Part shown: piece after piece, positions 17,946 through 25,689 of the stretch
Layout: each line of letters starts with the position of its first letter
Position numbering within the stretch: position 1 is the first letter of the stretch
Source: Halobacteriovoraceae bacterium
Lineage (GTDB): Bacteria; Bdellovibrionota; Bacteriovoracia; Bacteriovoracales; Bacteriovoracaceae
Assembly: GCA_002718735.1 (NCBI GenBank)
Contig: PBFR01000018.1
Coordinates: 1-40,295 of the forward strand
Length of the DNA stretch: 40,295 bases
Reading direction: 5' to 3'
Notes under the pieces: generated by a model
Told to the model about the DNA's origin: nothing
The model's input: the letters and a program-made list of their open reading frames with translations, nothing else
The model's database searches: none
Made by a program: the position numbers and the translations under genes

Positions 17946-18503
17946 ATGAAAAACTTTAAAATAGTGATGGCGATATCACTTTCAATCCTATTAGGTCAGA
18001 TGAGTTTTGCTGAGGAGGGCATCTCCTCTTCTGAGATTTCAACTGAATCGGCCGTTCAAGAGCAGCAGGAAAGCGAGCTAGCTCAGGAACAAAAAGAGAT
18101 TTTTCCCACCAATGCTCAAGAAACCTATAAAGATATTGAAAAAACGTTAGGCTTTGTTCCGGAGTTTCTGAAAAAGTATCCTAAGGAAGGAATCACAGGG
18201 GCCTGGATTGAGATGAAACAACTTGAGATGGGCAAGACAAACCTGGATGCAAAGAATAAACAACTTGTTCAACTTGCAGTCGCCGGACAAGTGCCTTGTG
18301 AATACTGTGTTACGTTTCACTCTGAGTTGGCCAAGGCATATGGAGCAACTGATGATGAAATTTCAGAGGTCCTTGCCCTTTCTGGTGCCGTAAGAAGTTG
18401 GTCTACAGTGTTGAATGGCCTAAACGTGGATCAAACAAAGTTTAAGTCAGATGTTGCAAGAATTGTTGAAGGGATTAAGAAACAAGGAAAAATGGCAGAA
18501 TAA
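17946..18503 (+). CDS. Exported AhpD-like/carboxymuconolactone decarboxylase family protein
   Basis: 185 residues. A signal peptide (1-22, MSFAEE) and a low-complexity Glu/Gln/Ser linker (23-52) precede an AhpD-like helical domain with the redox/proton relay motif C118-x-x-C121-x-x-x-H125 (PCEYCVTFH). The family includes AhpD peroxidase partners and carboxymuconolactone decarboxylases; the CxxC form argues for peroxide or thiol chemistry. Most members are cytoplasmic, so export is unusual. GGAGG lies 4 nt before the ATG. A strong terminator follows the stop. Confidence 0.85.
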   Translation: MKNFKIVMAISLSILLGQMSFAEEGISSSEISTESAVQEQQESELAQEQKEIFPTNAQETYKDIEKTLGFVPEFLKKYPKEGITGAWIEMKQLEMGKTNLDAKNKQLVQLAVAGQVPCEYCVTFHSELAKAYGATDDEISEVLALSGAVRSWSTVLNGLNVDQTKFKSDVARIVEGIKKQGKMAE

Positions 18504-18511
18504 AGTTATAT

Positions 18512-18549
18512 TAACCTCGGGGGACTAACTCCGAGGTTATTATTATTTT
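18512..18549. terminator. Strong bidirectional terminator
   Basis: A perfect 9-bp stem, TAACCTCGG (18512-18520) and CCGAGGTTA (18531-18539), with a 10-nt loop, followed on the plus strand by a T-rich run (TTATTATTTT). It ends the AhpD-like gene and probably also the facing small gene, whose stop lies just beside it. Confidence 0.75.
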
Positions 18550-18764
18550 ACGAGGTTTCTTTCAGCTTTCTGAACGTTTTGTAAAAGAGCTTTACACTCT
18601 TCCACACCCATATCTTTCAGAGGGTGAGATTCAGGAAGCTCTTTGGCCTTGGAAGAAAATTCAAGACTTTGAATTCTATTCTTCACAGATATTCTTAGTT
18701 TTCTAAGTTCTTTTAAGTTCCAGCTCTCAAGCTCTTGTATTGACTTCTTTCTTATATTTGCCAT
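18543..18764 (-). CDS. Small coiled-coil protein of unknown function
   Basis: 73 residues, highly charged and helical, with leucine-rich heptad-like spacing (ELRKLRISVKNRIQSL, then ALLQNVQKAERNL) and one Cys. No signal peptide. Its composition resembles small cytoplasmic adaptor or ribosome-associated proteins, but I recognise no family. The ATG has a TAGGTAA ribosome site. It is bounded by a terminator on its 3' side and a 239-bp upstream gap, consistent with an independent gene. Confidence 0.6.
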   Translation of the reverse strand: MANIRKKSIQELESWNLKELRKLRISVKNRIQSLEFSSKAKELPESHPLKDMGVEECKALLQNVQKAERNLVK

Positions 18765-19003
18765 TTATTACCTATCCGTGTTGTGTTAAGGGTTGCCACC
18801 ATACCTCTATGTTGACTTTGGGGCAACAAAAATAGCTTAGGTGGCCTCATGCAAGATTTAAACAATTTTACTGTAACCCTGGAATGTAATCTTTACTCTA
18901 TGTTCTCGTCTGTGTGTAAAAATGACATTTTAAACGTATTTGCTTTTATTAACTAATAAGTGGTTTTAAATTCTAGACCTTGAATTTGTTGCAAGGATTA
19001 TAG
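18765..19003. promoter_or_regulatory. Divergent intergenic region upstream of the ion channel
   Basis: A 239-bp gap between the small coiled-coil gene and the channel gene. It holds TTGACT at 18812-18817 without a good -10 at 17 bp, and a loose GTTGCC/GGCAAC inverted repeat (18792-18797 and 18822-18827). AAGGAT lies before the channel ATG. No ORF or clear operator was found. Confidence 0.3.
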
Positions 19004-19957
19004 ATGAAAGCCATTCTGATCTCAGTACTGTCCCTTTTATGCGCTGTAAGCTCGGCCAATGTTAAGGTTGGAGCATATATTAACGATATTCAAGAGCTTG
19101 AACTCGAGTCTCATAGTTACGCGATGGATCTCTACATTTGGTTTAAGTGGAAGGATAAGTCTTTAAATCCAGCAGAAACTTTTGAGTTTATGAATCCATC
19201 TGAGCTTTGGGGGCACATGGTTACCAACACCTATGACAAGCCACAAGTTCTTGATGACGGCAGTCTTTATCAGGTAGTAAGGGTTCAGGGGAGATTCTCT
19301 GAAAAATTTAATCTTGCAGACTATCCTTTTGATAAGCAAAGGCTTGTTGTAAGTTTTGAAGACTCTGCAAATGACATCGAAGAGGGCACCAAATATGTCT
19401 TAGATGAAGAGACAATGACCATGGATTCCTCAATAAAACTGCCAGGTTTTAAAATTAAAAGTCCAAAAATAGAACTTTTGGCACAAACTTATAACACTGA
19501 CTTTGGGGACACCCGCACAAAGAAGGATAGAACCAACTATTCAAAAGTCGTCATTTCTGTTCCAATAGAGAGACCTATATTTGCGTATCTAATCAAGCTT
19601 GTATTGCCAATATTCTGTATTGTTTTCTGTGCTTGTCTTATGTTTCTTTTTCACCCTAAGTATATTGATGCCCGGGTTGGAGTGGGAATTACAGCACTAC
19701 TAACAGTTGTTGCTTTGCAGATAACTCTGAACAATGACCTTCCTGAGGTTGCGTATTTAATCTTAATGGACAAGATCTATATCGCCACTTACATGTTTAT
19801 CATTTTAGGACTGGCAGTGGTTATGATGGGCTCTTGGAAACTGGAGAAGGGGGAGCACCTTCGAGAGAAAATTATCATGACAGATAGAACGTCCTTGGTT
19901 GTTCTTCTTGGCATATACTCCATTGGGGTTGGCAGCATGTTGTTGCAGGCCATTTAA
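19004..19957 (+). CDS. Pentameric ligand-gated ion channel (Cys-loop receptor superfamily, prokaryotic)
   Basis: 317 residues. Signal peptide 1-18; extracellular beta-sandwich ligand domain about 19-190 with the family motif YPFDKQ at 107-112 (the apex of the Cys-loop, here without cysteines, as in other bacterial members) and the WFKW strand at 46-49; M1 about 193-217, M2 224-245, M3 255-277, a short cytoplasmic loop of about 20 residues, then M4 297-315. M2 reads ARVGVGITALLTVVAL with the conserved leucine gate (L9') and T6'. It should form a homopentamer opened by protons or a small ligand. An Ala at -1' with R0' and G2' resembles glycine receptors, whereas cation channels usually have Glu at -1'. 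The gene stands alone, convergent with a lipoprotein gene. Confidence 0.9.
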   Translation: MKAILISVLSLLCAVSSANVKVGAYINDIQELELESHSYAMDLYIWFKWKDKSLNPAETFEFMNPSELWGHMVTNTYDKPQVLDDGSLYQVVRVQGRFSEKFNLADYPFDKQRLVVSFEDSANDIEEGTKYVLDEETMTMDSSIKLPGFKIKSPKIELLAQTYNTDFGDTRTKKDRTNYSKVVISVPIERPIFAYLIKLVLPIFCIVFCACLMFLFHPKYIDARVGVGITALLTVVALQITLNNDLPEVAYLILMDKIYIATYMFIILGLAVVMMGSWKLEKGEHLREKIIMTDRTSLVVLLGIYSIGVGSMLLQAI

Positions 19958-19958
19958 G

Positions 19959-20660
19959 TTATTCAACATCTATCGTTAAATACGGATGTTTGTCTTGATC
20001 TGCGTGCTCAGAACTTGCAAAGCCTCTTTCGCAGTTCTGAGTTTTTGTTTCATCAGAAAAAATGGCCAACCCGTAATTTGAATCTGGATCATTTGCCCAT
20101 TCTTGCACCATTTGTGTAATATCCCATTCTTTCCATTCCAAGGTTTGGTCAAGAATCTTGCTGTCATATGGACCTTCGGTGTCATTGTCTGCAATTGAGT
20201 AGGTGGTATTGTTGCAATAGGTACAGGCTGTCCAGGGGTTAACGCCATCGTAAAATTCTCCACTGGCCACACTTAAATCTGGATTAAAATTTATGAGCTT
20301 GTTCACGTCAACTCTATATGACTCAGGACTTGGATCTGAGCACCATCCATTAGTTGCCTTCACTAAGTAAAGGTTCAATGTAGCCTTTTTTATTGTTCTT
20401 CCTTCAAGATCTGGCAGGTTGAACTTCATAACAATAGTGTTGGCCCTAGTATAATTAGGCCATGTGTACAGATTTAGCCTTGTACCATTTACATTTACAT
20501 CGCTATTGGCATTTAGGTATGTGTCCTGAGCGGGGGAAAGTGTTGTCTTGAAAGGTTGTAGGCCTTGCTCTTCCTGCTCCTTCTCACCAGGGTTAAACTT
20601 GCATGATGAAGTTGCGATTAGTAAGAGCGAATTAGGTACTATCACATTAAGCATTTTCAT
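19959..20660 (-). CDS. DNRLRE-domain lipoprotein
   Basis: 233 residues. The N-terminus ends in a plausible lipobox (ATSSC, Cys at 20), so it is probably lipid-anchored. The mature part is a DNRLRE domain: DTYLN near 45-49, the R-A-N-T-I-V-M-K-F-N-L strand, then WDITQMVQEWANDPDSNYG and SEHADQDKHPYLTI at the end, all hallmark positions. This jelly-roll domain occurs in surface proteins and polysaccharide-active enzymes. Six Cys follow the lipobox; the CTYC pair stands out. GGAGGAAT before the ATG is an excellent Shine-Dalgarno. A 7-bp inverted repeat lies in its leader. Confidence 0.82.
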   Translation of the reverse strand: MKMLNVIVPNSLLLIATSSCKFNPGEKEQEEQGLQPFKTTLSPAQDTYLNANSDVNVNGTRLNLYTWPNYTRANTIVMKFNLPDLEGRTIKKATLNLYLVKATNGWCSDPSPESYRVDVNKLINFNPDLSVASGEFYDGVNPWTACTYCNNTTYSIADNDTEGPYDSKILDQTLEWKEWDITQMVQEWANDPDSNYGLAIFSDETKTQNCERGFASSEHADQDKHPYLTIDVE

Positions 20661-20938
20661 AAATTCCTCCGGCCAACGTTCAACTTCTTTGAACGATATC
20701 TTATGTATCGTAGTTATTAGGATAGTAATTTATGGCAAAACAAATATTTAAGATTTTTTTATTATTGAATAATTTTAGAGGTTTAGAGTGATGAAGGACT
20801 CATCGTAGTAGATCTTAAAGCTTCTTTAGCAAAGAACTCTTGGCAAACTGGCCATAAGCATTGGCATGAACGCCATTCGTGGCGTACTTTTGGAGAACAC
20901 TGCTATGCGATGTGAAATTCTCAGTGTAGTATGCTCTT
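20661..20938. other. Intergenic region between the lipoprotein and tonB genes
   Basis: A 278-bp divergent gap. Besides the inverted repeat at 20677-20695 it holds two hairpins on the tonB side: GATGA/TCATC (20790-20804) and ACGCCA-TTCG-TGGCGT (20870-20885), a 6-bp stem with a TTCG tetraloop. These may be parts of a structured tonB leader. No cobalamin riboswitch box and no convincing Fur box were seen. Confidence 0.4.
20677..20695. promoter_or_regulatory. Inverted repeat in the leader of the lipoprotein gene
   Basis: CGTTCAA (20677-20683) and TTGAACG (20689-20695), a perfect 7-bp repeat with a 5-bp centre, start 17 nt upstream of the lipoprotein ATG, next to its Shine-Dalgarno. It could be a repressor operator or an RNA hairpin that controls translation. 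Confidence 0.45.
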
Positions 20939-21499
20939 GTGTTTAAGCTATTAATATCTCTTTTGATCTCAATTTTTATCCATGTTTTGGTACTAGCTGG
21001 TATCACTTATAACGCTAGTCGTAATGATTCAGATGCACTAAATCATTCCAATCAAACTGGAGTCAGTTCTATAAAGGCACGTTTGATTATTCGTGAGAAA
21101 GTTAAAAAGGTTTCAACACTTGGGACTAGAAAGGCCAAACTTCCGAATAAAACTTCAAAAGGACAGTCTAAGTTAGATGATAAATCTCTGAAGGCAAAAG
21201 ATAGTGGTAATGATTCCATTCTATCTAAGTATTTAAGCGATATTAGAGAGCTGATCCTAAAAAATAAATACAAAAGTTCTGTGGCAAGCAGGCTCAAGCT
21301 GACTGGAACCACAGTGCTGAGCTTTAAAATTCAATTTCCCAATAGTCTAAAGGAAGTGAAGGTGATTAAGTCCTCTGGGAAGAGGCCTTTGGATGAATCC
21401 GCAATCAAAACGATACAACGCATTGAGAAAATTCCTTCTATTCCATCTAAGCTCGAGCTTGAAGAGATTACAATGACCCTCGAAATGGTGTTCGAGTAG
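20939..21499 (+). CDS. tonB: TonB-family energy transducer
   Basis: 186 residues. A single N-terminal membrane helix (4-23) contains S11-x-x-x-H15, which matches the S-x3-H motif that couples TonB to ExbB/ExbD. A basic, Lys/Ser-rich periplasmic linker (about 30-95) replaces the usual Pro-rich spacer. The C-terminal TonB domain (about 100-186) has the LSFKI and VIKSSGKRPLDESAIKTI elements that bind receptor TonB boxes. The GTG at 20939 is the first start after an in-frame stop; no good Shine-Dalgarno is visible. It directly precedes a TonB-dependent receptor, so it is probably dedicated to it. ExbB/ExbD are not in the window. Confidence 0.85.
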   Translation: MFKLLISLLISIFIHVLVLAGITYNASRNDSDALNHSNQTGVSSIKARLIIREKVKKVSTLGTRKAKLPNKTSKGQSKLDDKSLKAKDSGNDSILSKYLSDIRELILKNKYKSSVASRLKLTGTTVLSFKIQFPNSLKEVKVIKSSGKRPLDESAIKTIQRIEKIPSIPSKLELEEITMTLEMVFE

Positions 21500-21555
21500 G
21501 AACCTAATTACATTTTTATGACATTTTTTCATATTTGATGTGGTAGGGAAAAACC

Positions 21556-23505
21556 GTGAGATATTTAATCGTTCTTTTTACAATTCTAAGCTATGAACAG
21601 GCATTGGCACAGTTTCGACTGGAGAAGGTTGTTCACTCCGAGAGCTCGGGTGAGAGTTCAACTTCTATAGGCGTTGTTGATGATGCAACCAGCATTCTTG
21701 AAGATAAAGATTTAGAAGCCGCCGCTCCTTCGAGCGTAGATGATGTACTTACTCAAACCCCAAGTGCCACAACAGCGAGAGGACCAAGAAACTCTGCAGA
21801 ATCGGTTCAAGTTAGAGGCCTAGATACCTCTAAAATTTTTATTATGGTGGATGGTGTTCGACAAAATTTTCGAGGTGGACACTCATCAATGATCCCGGTG
21901 GATCTAGAGAATCTTAAGGCCGTTGAGGTATACGAAAGTTCTTCTGACCTATCAAAAGGAAACTCTCTTGGTGGAGGAATTCAATTTATAACTAAAGATC
22001 CCGACGACTTTTTAAAAAGTAATAAAAAGTTTGGTGGAGAGTTTAAATATCAAAGTGGTAGTTCTAATTCCGAAAATGTTTATAATGCAAAGAATATATT
22101 TAAAAGCTCAAAGCTCTCAGGACTTATTAGTCTAACGGCGCAAGAGGCCGGAGACATAGAGCTTAATGACGGAGAAACCCTTGATAACTCAGGTTATGAG
22201 GATTTCATAGGCCTAGTGAAGCTTAAGCACGGTAACTGGAGCTTATCCCACGAATCTTTTAAGAGAGAAGATGACAATCCCCTTAATCCCACACTAAATC
22301 CTCCTGACTCTACTCAGTCTTTAATGGCCGATTCTTCAATGGTCAAAAATACAACGATTGTTAGCCACGAAACAAGCAATCAGGTCTTGAATGCTTATCA
22401 CAATAAATTTAAGACAGATAAGACAGAGAGAGAGAGTAAAACTCGTGAGATACGAGAGATAACAACAATTGGGCTCAACTACAAACGGGCCTTGGATTCT
22501 TTCCGATTTGGGGCAGAAGGTTTTAAGGATTCACTAGATTCGGAAAAAGAGGGAGAAAATATTAACTCTTATCCTAAAGCAGAGAGTCTTTATCTTAGCA
22601 GCTTTATTGAAAAGGATTTCAACTACAATAAGCTTATTGCCACACCTGGAGTAAGACTTAACTACTACAATCTGAGTGCCAGCGATGAGGAAGCCGAAAG
22701 TAAATCGGCACAAGAGTTGTCAAAAAAGTTGAAGCTCAAGTATGTAATAGAAAAAGACACTTATCTTTATGCAACTTACTCGGAGGGATTTAATTCACCA
22801 CGAGTGGATCAAGTATATCCATCAGGTGAGCACACTCCTGCAGATTGGGCGGCAAAAGCAAATAATTTTGTTCCTAATTTAGATTTAAGACACGAGACTT
22901 CTGCAATCAAAGAATTAGGCATATCAACAAAGCGTTTTTTATTCGACTATCTAGGCAGTGTTAGCTTCAAGGCCTCAATCTATGAAAATGAAATTGATGA
23001 CTATATTAAAATGGAACGCATTGATCGTTCAATACTGGATGATGAGGATGGTACAAGTCAGTTTATAAATGTTCCCGATGTGACCCTTTATGGAGGGGAG
23101 GCCGAGTTAGGCTTTAACTATGACATTTATGAGTGGAAGATTTCTTACTCTCAAGTTCGAGGCAAGAATGAAACAGAAAAATTATTTTTAGAAGACCTTC
23201 CTGCTGATCAATATACTTACGGCTTTAATGTCTTTCTTGATAAGTATCGAGCCCAATTTGGCTATCTTGGTTTGCAGGTGCAGGAGCAGAATCGAATAAA
23301 CCCAGAAACTCTACAGAGAACGGATAAAACGCCCGCTTATTTCGTGCATAATGTTTTTGGAAAGAAAGATTTTGGGGATAACTTTGAGATAGGTCTAAAA
23401 ATAGAAAATCTAGGAAACAAAGAATATAGAAGACATGGAGCTTTTTTAAACGAAGCAAGTGAAAACTACAAGCTAACATTTAAATATAAAGTAAATACGC
23501 TATAG
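21556..23505 (+). CDS. TonB-dependent outer-membrane receptor, heme/hemoglobin-receptor type
   Basis: 649 residues. Signal peptide 1-18 (EQALAQ), a possible TonB box near LEKVV, plug domain about 45-150 (VDDVLTQTPS, VQVRGLDTS, MVDGVR), then a 22-strand-type barrel ending in LTFKYKV. In the barrel, FNSPRVDQVYPSGEH followed by VPNLDLRHETS resembles the FRAP...NPDL boxes of bacterial heme receptors with a His (in GEHT) between them, the position of a heme-binding histidine in that family. Heme as substrate is therefore inferred; another iron complex or metal is possible. Follows tonB by 56 nt and precedes an unknown exported protein by 8 nt. Confidence 0.85.
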   Translation: MRYLIVLFTILSYEQALAQFRLEKVVHSESSGESSTSIGVVDDATSILEDKDLEAAAPSSVDDVLTQTPSATTARGPRNSAESVQVRGLDTSKIFIMVDGVRQNFRGGHSSMIPVDLENLKAVEVYESSSDLSKGNSLGGGIQFITKDPDDFLKSNKKFGGEFKYQSGSSNSENVYNAKNIFKSSKLSGLISLTAQEAGDIELNDGETLDNSGYEDFIGLVKLKHGNWSLSHESFKREDDNPLNPTLNPPDSTQSLMADSSMVKNTTIVSHETSNQVLNAYHNKFKTDKTERESKTREIREITTIGLNYKRALDSFRFGAEGFKDSLDSEKEGENINSYPKAESLYLSSFIEKDFNYNKLIATPGVRLNYYNLSASDEEAESKSAQELSKKLKLKYVIEKDTYLYATYSEGFNSPRVDQVYPSGEHTPADWAAKANNFVPNLDLRHETSAIKELGISTKRFLFDYLGSVSFKASIYENEIDDYIKMERIDRSILDDEDGTSQFINVPDVTLYGGEAELGFNYDIYEWKISYSQVRGKNETEKLFLEDLPADQYTYGFNVFLDKYRAQFGYLGLQVQEQNRINPETLQRTDKTPAYFVHNVFGKKDFGDNFEIGLKIENLGNKEYRRHGAFLNEASENYKLTFKYKVNTL

Positions 23506-23513
23506 GAGAACAA

Positions 23514-23996
23514 ATGAAAGCACTTATTGGAATGTTATTAGTAATTGGCTCTGCAACAGCACAGATTCCACTAGGAAAGTACAAAGCAGAAAAAATTCAG
23601 TGTAAATCTGGCAAAACAATGAAACTTGGTGGCAAATTTATGGTCTATGAAATTTTCCTTGATGTTAAGCAGACTGAAATGGTTATGACTGCAAATGCTA
23701 ATTCTGGTTCTTGGGCACCTTTTAAACTAAATTGTACCCAACTAAATAAAGGGAGTTATGTTTATACTCAAGAAGGAAAGTATGAAGGTGAGCTTAAAAA
23801 TATAAGTGCCAAATGCAATAATGCTATGTGGGAAGCAATCTTAAAGAAAAAGCTCTTTGGTGTAGAAGAGTATGGTGTGTTTACTTATAAAGTTCGTGGG
23901 GGAAAAGTTGAAATATTCAATCCGAATACTATTACTAAATACTCATGCGATGGCGCAGGCGATTATCCAATATATTATTATAACAAAATAAATTAG
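23514..23996 (+). CDS. Exported small protein linked to the TonB receptor
   Basis: 160 residues. Signal peptide 1-16 (GSATAQ), then a beta-rich, tyrosine-rich domain with four Cys (IQCKSG, LNCTQ, AKCNN, YSCDG) that may form two disulfides. No lipobox and no known family motif. AGGAG ends at 23508, five bases before the ATG, and the gene follows the receptor by 8 nt, so the three genes form one unit. The position suggests a periplasmic or secreted ligand-binding partner of the receptor, for example a substrate carrier; this is a guess from context. Confidence 0.68.
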   Translation: MKALIGMLLVIGSATAQIPLGKYKAEKIQCKSGKTMKLGGKFMVYEIFLDVKQTEMVMTANANSGSWAPFKLNCTQLNKGSYVYTQEGKYEGELKNISAKCNNAMWEAILKKKLFGVEEYGVFTYKVRGGKVEIFNPNTITKYSCDGAGDYPIYYYNKIN

Positions 23997-24018
23997 TTTT
24001 TTAATTCATATGCTCTAA

Positions 24019-24037
24019 GCACAGACATTGCCTGTGC
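24019..24037. terminator. Hairpin downstream of the TonB cassette
   Basis: GCACAG (24019-24024) and CTGTGC (24032-24037) form a 6-bp stem with a 7-nt loop 23 nt after the last gene of the cassette. No U-tract follows directly, so it could be a transcript-end structure rather than a classic terminator. Confidence 0.3.
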
Positions 24038-24094
24038 CTAGGGCAATCCAAACCCATTCTTTTAAGACCACTACTGCTTAGTTTCGAGCTTTGC

Positions 24095-24124
24095 TTGTGG
24101 AAATCAACACTTTGCCTATATAAT
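24095..24124 (+). promoter_or_regulatory. Sigma-70-type promoter of the cstA-like gene
   Basis: TTGTGG (24095-24100) and a perfect TATAAT (24119-24124) are 18 bp apart, 35 bp before the ATG. GGAGG follows about 20 bp later, 11 nt before the start, which is a slightly long spacing. Confidence 0.5.
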
Positions 24125-24159
24125 TTTCAGGACTAACAAATCTGGAGGATGATTCTAAA

Positions 24160-25638
24160 ATGCTAATTTTTATCATTTCTATTATTATGCTTATTTTGGC
24201 CTATAGGTTCTATAGCCCGTTTGTTGAAAAACAAGTTGGCGTTGATCCGAATGCCGCCACACCTTCAGTTCGTTTCGAAGATGGAGTTGACTATGTAAAG
24301 GTTTCTCCTGTTAAGGCCTTCTTAATTCAGTTTCTAAATATTGCGGGGGTTGGCCCAATCTTTGGACCGATACTTGGTGCATTGTACGGGCCAGTTGCTT
24401 TGGTTTGGATTGTTTTAGGAAATATTTTTGGTGGTGCTGTCCACGACTTTTTCTCTGGTGTGTTAAGCATAAAAGAGGATGGCAAGAGCTTGCCTGAAAT
24501 CGCCGGGCACTACTTTAACATATACTTTAAAGGTATTATGTTGATTTTTACTGCAATGCTTCTCTTCTTTGTAGGGGTTGTATTTATAATGAGTCCTGCA
24601 GGACTACTTAGTAATTTGGACTTTTTTCAAGACACCATCTTCTCAGATAATAGAGTTTGGATTGTGATTATCCTTGGCTACTACCTTTTGGCGACACTGC
24701 TTCCAATTGATAAAATCATAACAAAATTTTACCCAGTATTTGGTTTGCTTATGGTTGTTATGACTGTATCGGTTGCCACAGCACTACTTATTAATGCTCC
24801 TCAATTGCCGGAAATTGAGAATATCTTTTCTTTTTTAAGTCATAATCATTTAAATGATGAGTTGCTTACAAGAGCAAATGATGAACCACCTATTTGGCCT
24901 CTACTTTTTGTAACCATAACTTGTGGAGCAATCAGTGGATTTCACTCAACCCAGGCTCCAATAATGGCAAGATGTCTTACAAATGAAAAATATGTGCGTC
25001 CTGTTTTTTATGGAGCTATGTTGGCCGAGGGAGTTGTTGCTTGTGTTTGGGCACTGGCCGGAATTGCTGCATTTCCTGGTGGGTATGCTGAGTTGAAAGG
25101 TGTTCTTGCTCAAGGCGGGCCGGGGCTTGTTGTAAATCAAGTGGCGACAGGTTATCTGGGAATATTTGGAGGCATTATTGCGATTATTGCTGTGGCTGTC
25201 TTTCCAATCACTTCTGGTGATACGTCATTTCGATCTTTACGATTGACTATCATCGATGCTTTTAATATTCCGCAAAGCCTTAAGAATCGTTTAATGGTTT
25301 CTGTTCCGATTTTGATTATTGCTTACTTTATGACTCTAGTTGATTTCTCAATCATTTGGAGATATTTCGCATTTTCAAATATGTTGCTCTCTACAAGCGT
25401 TCTTTGGCTTGCTACGAAGTTTCTATTTGATAGAAAAGCTTTTCACTGGGTTGTTAGTTTACCTGCAACAGTGGGAACTGCAGTAACCGTTTCTTATATC
25501 GTTACGGCGGAAATTGGGATTAACCTACCAGAATCTGTTGGATATCCAACGGGTATTGTTGTAGGTCTCATCTGCTTAGTGAGCCTTGGTTATTTTCACA
25601 AGGAAAGTTATTACAAGGTTAAAGCTCAAGATGAATAA
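24160..25638 (+). CDS. CstA-type carbon starvation transporter, short form
   Basis: 492 residues with about 13 hydrophobic helices. Family motifs: GVGPIFGPILGALYGP near 66-81, GNIFGGAVHDFFSG near 87-100 and GFHSTQAPIMARCL near 260-273. CstA and BtsT in E. coli (about 700 residues) take up peptides or pyruvate when carbon is scarce. This protein lacks the long C-terminal extension of E. coli CstA, as do several short family members. It lies behind a good single promoter; the CAT-like gene follows after 51 nt. Confidence 0.88.
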   Translation: MLIFIISIIMLILAYRFYSPFVEKQVGVDPNAATPSVRFEDGVDYVKVSPVKAFLIQFLNIAGVGPIFGPILGALYGPVALVWIVLGNIFGGAVHDFFSGVLSIKEDGKSLPEIAGHYFNIYFKGIMLIFTAMLLFFVGVVFIMSPAGLLSNLDFFQDTIFSDNRVWIVIILGYYLLATLLPIDKIITKFYPVFGLLMVVMTVSVATALLINAPQLPEIENIFSFLSHNHLNDELLTRANDEPPIWPLLFVTITCGAISGFHSTQAPIMARCLTNEKYVRPVFYGAMLAEGVVACVWALAGIAAFPGGYAELKGVLAQGGPGLVVNQVATGYLGIFGGIIAIIAVAVFPITSGDTSFRSLRLTIIDAFNIPQSLKNRLMVSVPILIIAYFMTLVDFSIIWRYFAFSNMLLSTSVLWLATKFLFDRKAFHWVVSLPATVGTAVTVSYIVTAEIGINLPESVGYPTGIVVGLICLVSLGYFHKESYYKVKAQDE

Positions 25639-25689
25639 TAGAAGCCAGTATCTTGGCTGAAACCTGTTTAGTGAAAGAGGACCTCTTAT

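Noticed and set aside
20661..20938. Possible cobalamin riboswitch or Fur box before the TonB cassette
   Set aside because: No B12 box and no good match to the 19-bp Fur consensus were seen; only two simple hairpins remain.
20815..21006. 63-codon minus-strand frame across the tonB start
   Set aside because: It overlaps the tonB N-terminus on the other strand and has no ribosome site; the tonB frame has clear domain evidence.
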